From Candidatus Omnitrophota bacterium (lineage in GTDB: Bacteria > Omnitrophota > Gorgyraeia > Gygaellales > Profunditerraquicolaceae), in NCBI GenBank assembly GCA_018895075.1, contig JAHIOW010000034.1, forward strand, positions 1-36,671: a stretch of DNA of 36,671 nt, in the 5' to 3' direction. Below are positions 15,904-22,551 of this stretch, in pieces. Each line of letters begins with the position of its first letter. The stretch's first letter is position 1. The translations under genes and the position numbers were made by a program. The notes beneath the pieces were generated by a model. That model searched no databases. It was not told where the DNA came from and saw nothing but the letters and a program-made list of their open reading frames with translations.

Positions 15904-16833
15904 ATGGTGAAACCGCGAATATTGCTTGTTGATGATGACCCTGACATATTAGATGTTTTAGAGATCAGTCTTTCAGAGGAAAATTATGAAATATTAAAGG
16001 CCAATGATGGCGAAGAGGCATTGCGGATTATCAATTCCCAACCCCTGGATCTGGTACTATTGGATTATGCCATGCCTAAAATGAACGGGCGCCAGGTGTG
16101 CCTGGAGGTCAAAAAAAATATCCTCTTACAGCACCTGCCTGTTATCATGGTCACAGGAAAGGGCGAAGTCAGCGATAGGATTGACGGTATTGACGCCGGT
16201 GCAGATGATTATATAGTCAAACCTTTTGAGCCTAAAGAATTGCTGGCGCGCATCCGCATGATCTTAAGGCGCACGGAAAGAGACCTGGATGCTAATCCCC
16301 TGACCCGCCTGCCCGGCAATGTCTCGATATTGAGCGAACTCTCACGGCGCATTGACAGTAAATCTTTATTTGCTGTCTGCTATATAGACCTGGATAAATT
16401 TAAGTCCTACAACGATAAATATGGATTTGAACATGGAGACGAAGTAATCTGTGAGACTGCCCGTATATTAATACAAGCGAAAAAAAAGGCGGGCAATCCA
16501 GATGATTTCATCGGGCATATCGGCGGAGATGATTTTGTAATTGTCACTATACCCAATACTGCAGATAACATCTGTAAGCAGGTAATCGCTGATTTTGACA
16601 AGATAGTACCTTCATTTTATAATGAAAAAGATAGAAAAACTGGCTCTATCGTCGCCCTTGACCGCCAAGGCAAAGAACAAAAGATACCCCTGCTCTCTGT
16701 ATCTATCGGGGTAGTTACCAACGAATTTAGAAACATAGAGCATGTTGCCCAGATAGGTGAGTTTGGCGCAGAACTAAAGGCATATGCCAAAAGCCTGGAG
16801 GGAAGTAACTACGTAAAAGATAAACGTAAATAA
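15904..16833 (+). CDS. Response regulator with receiver and GGDEF-type domain
   Basis: 309 residues; ATG at 15904 after AGGAGA. The receiver domain (1-120) has the acidic pair in LLVDDDPD, phospho-acceptor Asp54 (LLDYAMPKMNG), Thr in VMVTGKG and Lys in VKPFEPKELL. The C-terminal domain keeps the diguanylate cyclase fold: YIDLDKFKSYNDKYGFEHGD for metal and substrate, then GGDDF near residues 207-211 instead of GGDEF. The inhibitory RxxD site five residues upstream reads NPDD, so product inhibition is probably absent. It could make cyclic di-GMP or be a degenerate binding domain. Last gene of the FIST-kinase-regulator operon, which ends in a strong terminator 24 bases later. Confidence 0.92.
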   Translation: MVKPRILLVDDDPDILDVLEISLSEENYEILKANDGEEALRIINSQPLDLVLLDYAMPKMNGRQVCLEVKKNILLQHLPVIMVTGKGEVSDRIDGIDAGADDYIVKPFEPKELLARIRMILRRTERDLDANPLTRLPGNVSILSELSRRIDSKSLFAVCYIDLDKFKSYNDKYGFEHGDEVICETARILIQAKKKAGNPDDFIGHIGGDDFVIVTIPNTADNICKQVIADFDKIVPSFYNEKDRKTGSIVALDRQGKEQKIPLLSVSIGVVTNEFRNIEHVAQIGEFGAELKAYAKSLEGSNYVKDKRK

Positions 16834-16856
16834 TCCGTAACCCGGAAATAAACCAA

Positions 16857-16897
16857 GGACGGTTCTGGAAAACAACCCAGGACCGTCCCTAATTTTT
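16857..16897 (+). terminator. Rho-independent terminator of the FIST signalling operon
   Basis: GGACGGTTCTGG (16857-16868) pairs with CCAGGACCGTCC (16877-16888), 12 bp with one G-U, then CTAA and five T (16893-16897). The T-run ends at the CCA complement of the orphan tRNA fragment on the other strand. Confidence 0.85.
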
Positions 16898-16924
16898 GGT
16901 GCGCGGGAAGGGATTTGAACCCTT
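16897..16924 (-). pseudogene. Orphan tRNA 3' end (T-arm, acceptor strand and CCA)
   Basis: The minus strand reads a perfect T-arm AAGGG-TTCAAAT-CCCTT, then the acceptor 3' strand CCCGCGC, discriminator A and encoded CCA. No matching 5' half (GCGCGGG plus D- and anticodon arms) exists between it and the tRNA-Leu, only the endonuclease gene. The acceptor strand is identical to that of tRNA-Leu(GAG) 670 bases away, but the T-stem differs, so it is not a simple copy. Either a tRNA was truncated by insertion of the endonuclease, or this is an element border. Confidence 0.7.
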
Positions 16925-16930
16925 ATAGAT

Positions 16931-17572
16931 TTAAAGGCTTTTTCTAGAATTCAGAAATGATTCAAATATCCTCTTTTTACGTTCTAAATAAAGATCACAA
17001 TTTGTATTATACATAAATCTATAAAGTGCCAAACTATCTGTTATCGCATATTTTAATTCATAAGCTTCTCTCCTAAGTTGTAAATAGCCTTTAGTTAGAC
17101 CTATATTCTCATGTAATACACGACGTAATCCTTTTATAAATTCGCCGCTGCCTGACGAAAATGTGCTCCTTATCTGCCATGTGTGTCTCCAGCGAGGTTC
17201 CTTCCAAATAAATACGCTTCCATCTCCATCAAAACAGCCCCGAACAAAATCCGACACATATTGTTTAGGTACATTGGGAAATATTGTAGTTCTCGTTTTT
17301 CGAGGAGTTAATCCTAATTTTAATAAATCTTTGAATAAGACTCTATTTCTAATTTGTAAATGATATGCTCTGGCTTTCTTACCTATCTTATGCATTGCTT
17401 GCATTGTACGCTTAACGTCTTCTAATAATTCTTTATCTTTACTTGTTATATTGATGCCATGGTATCCATTTTTATGCTCCACCAAGCATCCGTCTGTTGT
17501 AATCAATCCCAAAATATACGCCATATTTCGTGACCATCTTTTAAAAAAATCTTCACAGACTTTAAGTTTCAT
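16931..17572 (-). CDS. LAGLIDADG-family homing endonuclease
   Basis: 213 residues with two LAGLIDADG-type motifs: AYILGLITTDG (about residues 18-28) and FVRGCFDGDG (about 109-118). Each ends in the catalytic acidic residue before the final Gly, the layout of a two-motif monomeric enzyme that cuts a long asymmetric DNA site. The spacing of about 90 residues and the basic C-terminus fit the family. The gene starts 19 bases after the end of tRNA-Leu and stops 6 bases before an orphan tRNA 3' end, so it is lodged in a tRNA cluster. The ATG has no ribosome site. There is no room for a group I intron core on the 5' side. A/T-rich codon use differs from the neighbouring genes, suggesting lateral transfer. 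Confidence 0.88.
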   Translation of the reverse strand: MKLKVCEDFFKRWSRNMAYILGLITTDGCLVEHKNGYHGINITSKDKELLEDVKRTMQAMHKIGKKARAYHLQIRNRVLFKDLLKLGLTPRKTRTTIFPNVPKQYVSDFVRGCFDGDGSVFIWKEPRWRHTWQIRSTFSSGSGEFIKGLRRVLHENIGLTKGYLQLRREAYELKYAITDSLALYRFMYNTNCDLYLERKKRIFESFLNSRKSL

Positions 17573-17591
17573 TCTATATGTTAATTCAAAA

Positions 17592-17673
17592 TGCGCGGGG
17601 AGAGACTTGAACTCTCATGGGTTGCCCCACTACCCCCTCAAAGTAGCGTGTCTGCCAATTCCACCACCCGCGC
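17592..17673 (-). tRNA. tRNA-Leu (anticodon GAG)
   Basis: 82-base class II tRNA on the minus strand: acceptor GCGCGGG/CCCGCGC, anticodon stem CTACT/GGTAG with loop TTGAGGG (GAG), variable arm TGGGGCAACCCA, T-arm GAGAG-TTCAAGT-CTCTC. Discriminator A; CCA is not encoded. Confidence 0.95.
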
Positions 17674-17680
17674 AGAATCT

Positions 17681-17754
17681 TGGCTGCCCCCCGTGGATTC
17701 GAACCACGACAACCAGATCCAGAATCTGGCGTCCTACCATTAGACGAGAGGGCA
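17681..17754 (-). tRNA. tRNA-Gln (anticodon CTG)
   Basis: Minus strand: acceptor TGCCCTC/GGGGGCA with discriminator G, D-arm GTCT...GGAC, anticodon stem CCAGA/TCTGG with loop TTCTGGA (CTG), T-arm CGTGG-TTCGAAT-CCACG. CCA is encoded at 17681-17683, unlike the adjacent tRNA-Leu 7 bases downstream, with which it is probably co-transcribed. Confidence 0.95.
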
Positions 17755-17787
17755 ATAATCTTATAAAATCAGGTATTTTCAACCTCA

Positions 17788-17816
17788 ATAATACTACTCT
17801 GGATAAGATATGTCAA
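17788..17816 (-). promoter_or_regulatory. Promoter of the tRNA-Gln/tRNA-Leu transcript, TTGACA-17-TATTAT
   Basis: Minus-strand -35 TTGACA (17811-17816) and -10 TATTAT (17788-17793), spacing 17. The start would fall near 17781, 27 bases before tRNA-Gln. Read-through would also transcribe the endonuclease gene. Confidence 0.75.
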
Positions 17817-17898
17817 TTTTAAATTTAGGACAATATAATAAAGGGGGTTTTACGATATAAGTGGGGATAGCGAAAGAATAACGAAGGATTAGAAGTGG

Positions 17899-18096
17899 TT
17901 ATATATTGCTATACTCGTAATCGCCCTGTAGGCACTCTTTACAGATGTGGATGGGTAGGTCGTTTTGGTCTATTGTTTTATTTTGGTTTTCGGCGTCGCC
18001 TATTTTCAGGATAGAAAGAATCTGAGCATATGCGCTATAAGACAAAACTATTAACTCATTCCCTGTCTTTATCTGACCACATATTGCACATCCCAT
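17899..18096 (-). CDS. Small zinc-finger protein, 65 aa
   Basis: Two CxxC knuckles, Cys3/Cys6 (MGCAICGQ) and Cys52/Cys55 (HICKECLQGDY), with a hydrophobic helix between (SAYAQILSILKIG). This is the layout of a small treble-clef or zinc-ribbon protein binding one zinc. The ATG follows AGAGGAGA, a strong ribosome site. It lies 61 bases downstream of the receiver-protein gene on the same strand, so the two are probably co-transcribed, and it may act in the same signalling path. I do not recognise a named family. Confidence 0.75.
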   Translation of the reverse strand: MGCAICGQIKTGNELIVLSYSAYAQILSILKIGDAENQNKTIDQNDLPIHICKECLQGDYEYSNI

Positions 18097-18157
18097 AAGA
18101 TTCTCCTCTCTTTTAATGCTTCTTTATTTCCTGTGCCGTATCTGGTTATCTAGATAC

Positions 18158-18541
18158 TTAACCGGATAGGGCTTGATCCATAATCCTTAACAGATCCTCT
18201 ACCACTACGGGCTTGGCGATTACATAGCGCTTGCCAGTTTTAAGGCCCTCTGCTTCCTCATCCTTTCTAATGACTCCGGTTAAAAATACTATGGGGATAT
18301 TGGCAGTGGAAGAATCCTTGGAAAGGATCGAGGCAACTTCTCCTCCGTCTATATCCGGAAGAACGACGTCCAAGATAATCAAACTGGGCTGTTGTTTTTT
18401 GGCTAAACCTACTGCTTCCTGGCCTGTGCTGGTAGAGATAACCTCGTAATTAGCGCGTTCTAAAATCTTAGTAAGGAGCACTAGCGTCTCCTTTTCATCA
18501 TCTACCACTAATATCTTCTTAGAACGCTTTAGCCCAAACAT
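18158..18541 (-). CDS. Single-domain response regulator (CheY-like)
   Basis: 127 residues, a complete stand-alone receiver: acidic pair Asp14/Asp15 (LVVDDEKE), phospho-acceptor Asp58 (LIILDVVLPDIDG), Thr88 (VFLTGV) and Lys110 (VIAKPVVV). There is no output domain, so it signals by protein contact or serves as a phosphorelay step. No kinase lies next to it; its partner must be elsewhere, possibly the membrane kinase at 14.4-15.9 kb. The ATG has no Shine-Dalgarno and sits 7 bases beyond a possible -10, suggesting a leaderless mRNA. It follows gltX on the same strand with a 58-base gap that holds this promoter. Confidence 0.92.
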   Translation of the reverse strand: MFGLKRSKKILVVDDEKETLVLLTKILERANYEVISTSTGQEAVGLAKKQQPSLIILDVVLPDIDGGEVASILSKDSSTANIPIVFLTGVIRKDEEAEGLKTGKRYVIAKPVVVEDLLRIMDQALSG

Positions 18542-18548
18542 AATTTAT

Positions 18549-18577
18549 AAGGTATCACTGACTATCATATTTGTCAA
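18549..18577 (-). promoter_or_regulatory. Possible promoter of the receiver gene, TTGACA-17-TACCTT
   Basis: Minus-strand perfect -35 TTGACA (18572-18577) with a weak -10 TACCTT (18549-18554) at spacing 17. The start codon at 18541 would coincide with the transcription start. Confidence 0.4.
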
Positions 18578-18599
18578 GAGCATTTAACATGGCGTACTA

Positions 18600-19895
18600 C
18601 TATTTTTTGACCCATTTCATTAATCTTGCTTTTGTGCGCTCCTTACCCAGATAATATATTACCTCAAATAACCCCGGTCCAATGGTCTTGCCGGTAAGAG
18701 CGACCCGGATAGGATGGATAAGTGTCCGCGCCTGGATATTCAACTCTTGCACCAACTCCCTGAAACTAGCTTCAATAGCGGCAACATCAAACTTATCTAA
18801 GCCCTCCAACCTCCCAACAAAAAGCCTAAATTCTTCTGACAGGTCTCTAGACAAAAAATCCTTCTGGGCCTGAGAATCTATCCGGATATCCTCTACAAAA
18901 AAGAAATCCGCCCAATCTGCGAAATCCTCTAAAGTAGAAAGACGACTTTGAAATAACTTTACTAAACAAACAATATAATGTCTATCAAAATTATCCTGGC
19001 CGATGTACCCCTTTTCCTTGAGCAAGGGAATCAAAAGGTCAGCCAATTTTTGCGCATCTATTTTTTTTAGATACTGGTTGTTCATCCAGGCCAGTTTCTT
19101 CATATCAAAGGTTGCGGCTGTTTTATTCACGTCTTTGATATCAAATAATTTAATTGCCTCCTGGATATCTATCACTTCGCGGTTATCACCCGGAGACCAA
19201 CTAAGCAGCAATAAATAATTTGCTAGGGCCTCTGGCAGATAACCCATTTTACGATAATCTGAAATGCTGGTTGCGCCTGTGCGTTTAGAGAGCCTGCCGC
19301 CTTCCTGGCCTAATATCAAAGGCAGGTGGGCAAATTCCGGAACAGCAAAACCCAATGCCTGGTACAAAAGAACTTGTTTGGGGGTGTTGGAGATGTGGTC
19401 GTCCCCCCTGATAACATGGGTAATTTCCATCAAGGCATCATCAACTACACAGGCAAAATTATATGTAGGCGTGGCGTCGGATTTAATCAATACCTGGTCC
19501 TTAATGACCTCTGTATCAAACTTAATCTCGCCGCGGATCAAATCATTTATAGTGATGCTTTGCGGCCTAACTTTATAGATAATAGCCTCGCCTCCAGATA
19601 CCCCTTTCTCTGTATAGGCCTTGCCTTCTTTTAACAATCGCTCGGCATGCTCTTGATAAATGCCGAATCTCTGGCTCTGATAATAAACCTCATCCCATAC
19701 AAACCCCAGCCACCCTAGGCTATCCAGAATCTCATCAATATATTCTTGTTTAGAACGTTGCTTATCTGTGTCTTCTATCCTTAAAATAAACTTACCCCTC
19801 TTTGCCTGAGCATAAAACCAGTTAAAGAGGGCAGTCCTGCTGCCGCCTATATGTAAATACCCAGTGGGGGATGGGGCAAAGCGCACTCTGATCAT
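18600..19895 (-). CDS. gltX: Glutamyl-tRNA synthetase
   Basis: Charges tRNA-Glu with glutamate using ATP in the cytoplasm. Class I motifs are clear: HIGH-type site RFAPSPTGYLHIGGSRTALF (residues 4-23), a second glutamate-recognition block NFACVVDDALMEITHVIRGDDHISNT, and the KMSKS equivalent GRLSKRTGATS (about 200-210). At 431 residues it is shorter than the usual 460-490, the difference falling in the C-terminal anticodon-binding half; the end (KTIGPGLFEVIYYLGKERTKARL) is nevertheless typical. A non-discriminating enzyme that also charges tRNA-Gln is possible but cannot be judged here. Its ATG overlaps the stop of the oxidoreductase gamma gene (ATGA), so it is the last gene of the long operon. 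A tRNA-Glu(CTC) is also in this window. Confidence 0.96.
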   Translation of the reverse strand: MIRVRFAPSPTGYLHIGGSRTALFNWFYAQAKRGKFILRIEDTDKQRSKQEYIDEILDSLGWLGFVWDEVYYQSQRFGIYQEHAERLLKEGKAYTEKGVSGGEAIIYKVRPQSITINDLIRGEIKFDTEVIKDQVLIKSDATPTYNFACVVDDALMEITHVIRGDDHISNTPKQVLLYQALGFAVPEFAHLPLILGQEGGRLSKRTGATSISDYRKMGYLPEALANYLLLLSWSPGDNREVIDIQEAIKLFDIKDVNKTAATFDMKKLAWMNNQYLKKIDAQKLADLLIPLLKEKGYIGQDNFDRHYIVCLVKLFQSRLSTLEDFADWADFFFVEDIRIDSQAQKDFLSRDLSEEFRLFVGRLEGLDKFDVAAIEASFRELVQELNIQARTLIHPIRVALTGKTIGPGLFEVIYYLGKERTKARLMKWVKK

Positions 19896-20425
19896 TGTAC
19901 CAGTTTTATCCCTTCCTTTAATGCTTCATGGTTAATCTGAACCAGCCCTTTTTTGTCTTCTCCGGCAAGGTCTTCAATGGCCCCAAGAACGGTTTTTATG
20001 GCCACGACTTTGCTTTTGGTTATATAGCAGCCTAAAGCCACTATATTTGCCGTTTTAATGTTGCCTAATTTTATTGCTGTCTCAGTAAAAGGGCGCCTTA
20101 GGAGATGGCTGCTTTCCGGGGCATCTATTTTGGCTAAAGAACTGTTTACGATCAAAAGGCCATTATTTTTTAACCTGCCTTTAAATTTTTCTAACGACGG
20201 ATGATTCATAATGATTAAGGTATCGGCCTCGTCGATATAAGGTGAGCCTATTTCTGCCTCGGATATGATAACCATACAATAGGCTGTGCCACCGCGCACT
20301 TCTGCGCCGTAACAAGGCAACCAGGTAATATGTTTATTTTCTTTAAGTGCCGCCTCTGCCAAGACTCGGCCCACAAGCATTATGCCCTGACCGCCTGCGC
20401 CTGCTATAATAATCTTTTCAACCAT
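19892..20425 (-). CDS. 2-oxoacid:ferredoxin oxidoreductase, gamma subunit
   Basis: 177 residues, the full gamma domain of the pyruvate/2-oxoacid:ferredoxin oxidoreductase family. It starts with the signature IIIAGAGGQGIMLVGRVLAEA, then WLPCYGAEVRGGTAYCMVIIS and ADTLIIMNHPSLEKF, all family hallmarks. It works in the complex encoded by the adjacent ferredoxin-like delta, alpha and beta genes, which oxidatively decarboxylates a 2-oxoacid to an acyl-CoA and reduces ferredoxin in the cytoplasm. It starts 3 bases after the beta gene and overlaps gltX by 4 bases. The substrate (2-oxoglutarate, branched-chain 2-oxoacid or other) cannot be told from this subunit. Confidence 0.94.
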   Translation of the reverse strand: MVEKIIIAGAGGQGIMLVGRVLAEAALKENKHITWLPCYGAEVRGGTAYCMVIISEAEIGSPYIDEADTLIIMNHPSLEKFKGRLKNNGLLIVNSSLAKIDAPESSHLLRRPFTETAIKLGNIKTANIVALGCYITKSKVVAIKTVLGAIEDLAGEDKKGLVQINHEALKEGIKLVQ

Positions 20426-20428
20426 ATC

Positions 20429-21163
20429 CTATTTAATCCTGCCCAGGGGGAATTCTTTTATCATCGCCTCTCTAATCCAATCCAGTGCCTTGCTAGGAGA
20501 CATCTGCCAATATGTGGGACAAGGTGACAATATCTCAACTAATGAGAATCCCTCATTATTAATTTGATTTTTAAAGGCCTCTTTTATGGCCCTCTTTGCC
20601 TTCACCACTTCCTGAGGCGAGTGAAGAGAAACCCGCTCAATATATTTTACTGCTGGTAACTGCGCCAAGAGTTCAGAAATCTTCAAAGGGTAACCCTGAA
20701 GCCTTGCCTCTCTTCCTTTGGGCGTAGTGGCTGTCCTCTGCCCCAACAAGGTGGTGGGCGCCATCTGGCCGCCAGTCATACCATACACTGCGTTATTGAT
20801 AAATACCACGGTCAGGTTTTCGCCGCGGTTAGCGGTATGTATAGTTTCATTGGTGCCGATAGCAGCTAAATCCCCATCTCCCTGGTAGGTAAATACGATA
20901 TTCTGCGGCCTTACCTGTTTTATCCCCGTTGCTACTGCCAGGGCCCTGCCATGCGCTGCCTCAGAACAATCAAAATCCCAGTAATCATAGGCAAGCACTG
21001 CGCACCCCACTGGCGCAATGGCTACTGTCCGCTCTCGAATATCCAGCTCATCAACCACCTCAGCTATAAGCCTATGCGCTATACCATGGCCGCAACCTGC
21101 GCAGTAATGCGTAGATACATTCCTCAATGATTTAGGATGACCATAAATTTTTCTTAAAACCAT
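20429..21163 (-). CDS. 2-oxoacid:ferredoxin oxidoreductase, beta (thiamine diphosphate) subunit
   Basis: 244 residues. Binds thiamine diphosphate: TYQGDGDLAAIGTNE followed about 25 residues later by VFINNAVYGMTGGQ is the GDG...N cofactor and magnesium motif. The N-terminal HYCAGCGHGIAHRL is the typical KorB/VorB-partner start. It pairs with the alpha subunit to form the active site where the 2-oxoacid is decarboxylated. Order on the strand is delta, alpha, beta, gamma, as in four-subunit VOR/KOR enzymes. The ATG has no Shine-Dalgarno: the 62-bp repeat ends at its start codon, so translation may depend on coupling or on the repeat hairpin. Confidence 0.95.
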   Translation of the reverse strand: MVLRKIYGHPKSLRNVSTHYCAGCGHGIAHRLIAEVVDELDIRERTVAIAPVGCAVLAYDYWDFDCSEAAHGRALAVATGIKQVRPQNIVFTYQGDGDLAAIGTNETIHTANRGENLTVVFINNAVYGMTGGQMAPTTLLGQRTATTPKGREARLQGYPLKISELLAQLPAVKYIERVSLHSPQEVVKAKRAIKEAFKNQINNEGFSLVEILSPCPTYWQMSPSKALDWIREAMIKEFPLGRIK

Positions 21164-21225
21164 TGTTTTATGTTTAATGTACTATGTTTAATATTTTAAC
21201 ATTAAACTTTAAACATTAAACTTTT
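21164..21225. repeat. 62-bp imperfect palindrome, copy 1
   Basis: Identical over 62 bases to the copy at 22282-22343. It is rich in TTTAATGTT/AACATTAAA and nearly palindromic, able to fold as a hairpin of about 24 bp with a few mismatches. It spans from the beta start codon into the last codons of the alpha gene, supplying the alpha stop codon and C-terminal residues. Confidence 0.85.
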
Positions 21226-22275
21226 AACTTTCTTAATAATCTCTTCTTCAGTCGGGATACTCCCCCCTGCCCGGCCTAAAAATTCAACTTTCCTGCTGCC
21301 ATTCACTGTTAATCTGACATCCTCTAACATCTGTCCATAGGACATCTCCGTCACTAGATAACTCTTCACTGCAGAATGCCTACTTTTAAATGCCTCATCA
21401 GGAAATGGCCATAGGGTTATGGGGCGGATCAATCCCGCTTTTTTACCTTTACTTCTTAATTTCACTACTACACTCTTGGCAATACGCGCCATAGTACCGT
21501 AAGCTACTAATATAATTTTTGCATCATCTAAAAACATCCCTTCAAAACGCTGCTCTTTGTTTTTAATAAGGTTATATTTCTTTTGTAAAACTAGATTCAA
21601 TCTCTCTAGGGCTCCCTCCTTAAGATAAAGGGATCTTATTATATTTGGCGCTCTATCTTCACAACCGGTTAATGCCCATTTTTTAGTTTTCTGTTTTCTG
21701 TTTTCTGTTTTCAGATTGTTTTTGTCTGACAACTGAACCGGTTCCATCATCTGTCCCAGCATGCCGTCGCTCAAAATAATTACCGGGTTACGGTATCTAT
21801 CTGCTAAATCAAAGGCAACATACATTAGATCATATGCCTCTTGGGCAGAAGAAGGCGCCAAAACTATAGAATGGTAATCGCCGTGGCCTCCGCTGCGGGT
21901 GGCCTGAAAATAATCGGATTGGGCAGGGGAAATATTGCCCAGGCCCGGCCCTCCCCGCATCACATTGATAATGACTGCTGGTAATTCTGCGCCAGCGATA
22001 TATGAAATTCCTTCCTGTTTCAGGCTCATGCCTGGGCTTGATGAAGAGGTCATTGCCCTGGCGCCTGCTGCCGCAGCGCCAAACACCATATTTATCGCCG
22101 CTAACTCTGACTCTGCCTGAATAAATATCCTGCCTGCCTCAGGCATCTGTTTTGCCATATAAGCAATCAGTTCATTCTGGGGGGTAATAGGATAGCCGGC
22201 ATAGAAAAAGCAACCCGCCTGTATAGCCCCTTCACCCATGGCTACATTACCACTCATTAGAATTTTCTTAGACAT
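21202..22275 (-). CDS. vorB: 2-oxoacid:ferredoxin oxidoreductase, alpha subunit (VorB-like)
   Basis: 357 residues. The N-terminal half carries the family blocks LMSGNVAMGEGAIQAGCFFY, GYPITPQNELIAYMA, QAESELAAINMVFGAAAAGA, TSSSSPGMSLKQEG and VMRGGPGLGNISPAQSDYFQ; the C-terminal half has ILVAYGTMARIAKSVV and IRPITLWPFPDEAF, the CoA-handling transketolase-like domain. It resembles the branched-chain 2-oxoacid enzyme subunit VorB most, though 2-oxoglutarate is possible. Two oddities: a low-complexity KTENRKQKTKK stretch near residue 190 encoded by a 7-bp tandem repeat, and a C-terminus (SLMFKV) supplied by the 62-bp repeat. The ATG lacks a Shine-Dalgarno. Cytoplasmic; feeds reduced ferredoxin to anaerobic metabolism. 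Confidence 0.93.
   Translation of the reverse strand: MSKKILMSGNVAMGEGAIQAGCFFYAGYPITPQNELIAYMAKQMPEAGRIFIQAESELAAINMVFGAAAAGARAMTSSSSPGMSLKQEGISYIAGAELPAVIINVMRGGPGLGNISPAQSDYFQATRSGGHGDYHSIVLAPSSAQEAYDLMYVAFDLADRYRNPVIILSDGMLGQMMEPVQLSDKNNLKTENRKQKTKKWALTGCEDRAPNIIRSLYLKEGALERLNLVLQKKYNLIKNKEQRFEGMFLDDAKIILVAYGTMARIAKSVVVKLRSKGKKAGLIRPITLWPFPDEAFKSRHSAVKSYLVTEMSYGQMLEDVRLTVNGSRKVEFLGRAGGSIPTEEEIIKKVKSLMFKV
21691..21711. repeat. 7-bp tandem repeat inside vorB
   Basis: CTGTTTT three times in a row (plus strand), read on the coding strand as AAAACAG units giving Lys-Thr-Glu-Asn-Arg-Lys-Gln-Lys. A 7-bp unit shifts frame when its copy number changes, so this is a potential phase-variation site. 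Confidence 0.75.
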
Positions 22276-22281
22276 TACGTT

Positions 22282-22343
22282 TGTTTTATGTTTAATGTAC
22301 TATGTTTAATATTTTAACATTAAACTTTAAACATTAAACTTTT
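22282..22343. repeat. 62-bp imperfect palindrome, copy 2
   Basis: Base-for-base the same as the copy at 21164-21225. It lies between the alpha start and the ferredoxin gene and encodes the last ferredoxin residues (QKFNV) and its stop codon. Confidence 0.85.
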
Positions 22344-22551
22344 GACTATTTTTATACACTTCAATACAGCAATCAGGACAAATTATGGCGCACATCGCAC
22401 AACCTAAACATTCACCCTGCTCCTTAAATTTTACTGGCTCTACGCCGCGCCTGTTTAATCTTTTATCAATACCAATCAAACCCTTCGGGCAAAAACTAAT
22501 ACAGAATAAGCAACCTTTGCATCTTTCTCTATCAATATTTATCTTAGCCAT
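22327..22551 (-). CDS. 2[4Fe-4S] ferredoxin, delta subunit of the oxidoreductase
   Basis: 74 residues with two four-cysteine clusters: CKGCLFCISFCP (residues 11-22) and CLGCAMCAIICP (48-59), each a CxxCxxCxxxCP motif for one [4Fe-4S] cluster. The basic middle (KRLNRRGVEPVKF) is typical of the delta subunit of 2-oxoacid oxidoreductases, which passes electrons from the beta subunit to free ferredoxin. It lies directly before the alpha gene and overlaps the dxs stop by 8 bases. The C-terminal QKFNV comes from the repeat and probably replaces the native end. Confidence 0.93.
   Translation of the reverse strand: MAKINIDRERCKGCLFCISFCPKGLIGIDKRLNRRGVEPVKFKEQGECLGCAMCAIICPDCCIEVYKNSQKFNV

Noticed and set aside
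16897-17592. Group I intron in tRNA-Leu
   Set aside because: tRNA-Leu is complete, only 19 bases separate it from the endonuclease start, and no 5' exon matches the orphan 3' end.
21164-22343. CRISPR array
   Set aside because: Only two repeat copies 1.1 kb apart, with a gene between, and no cas genes in the window.
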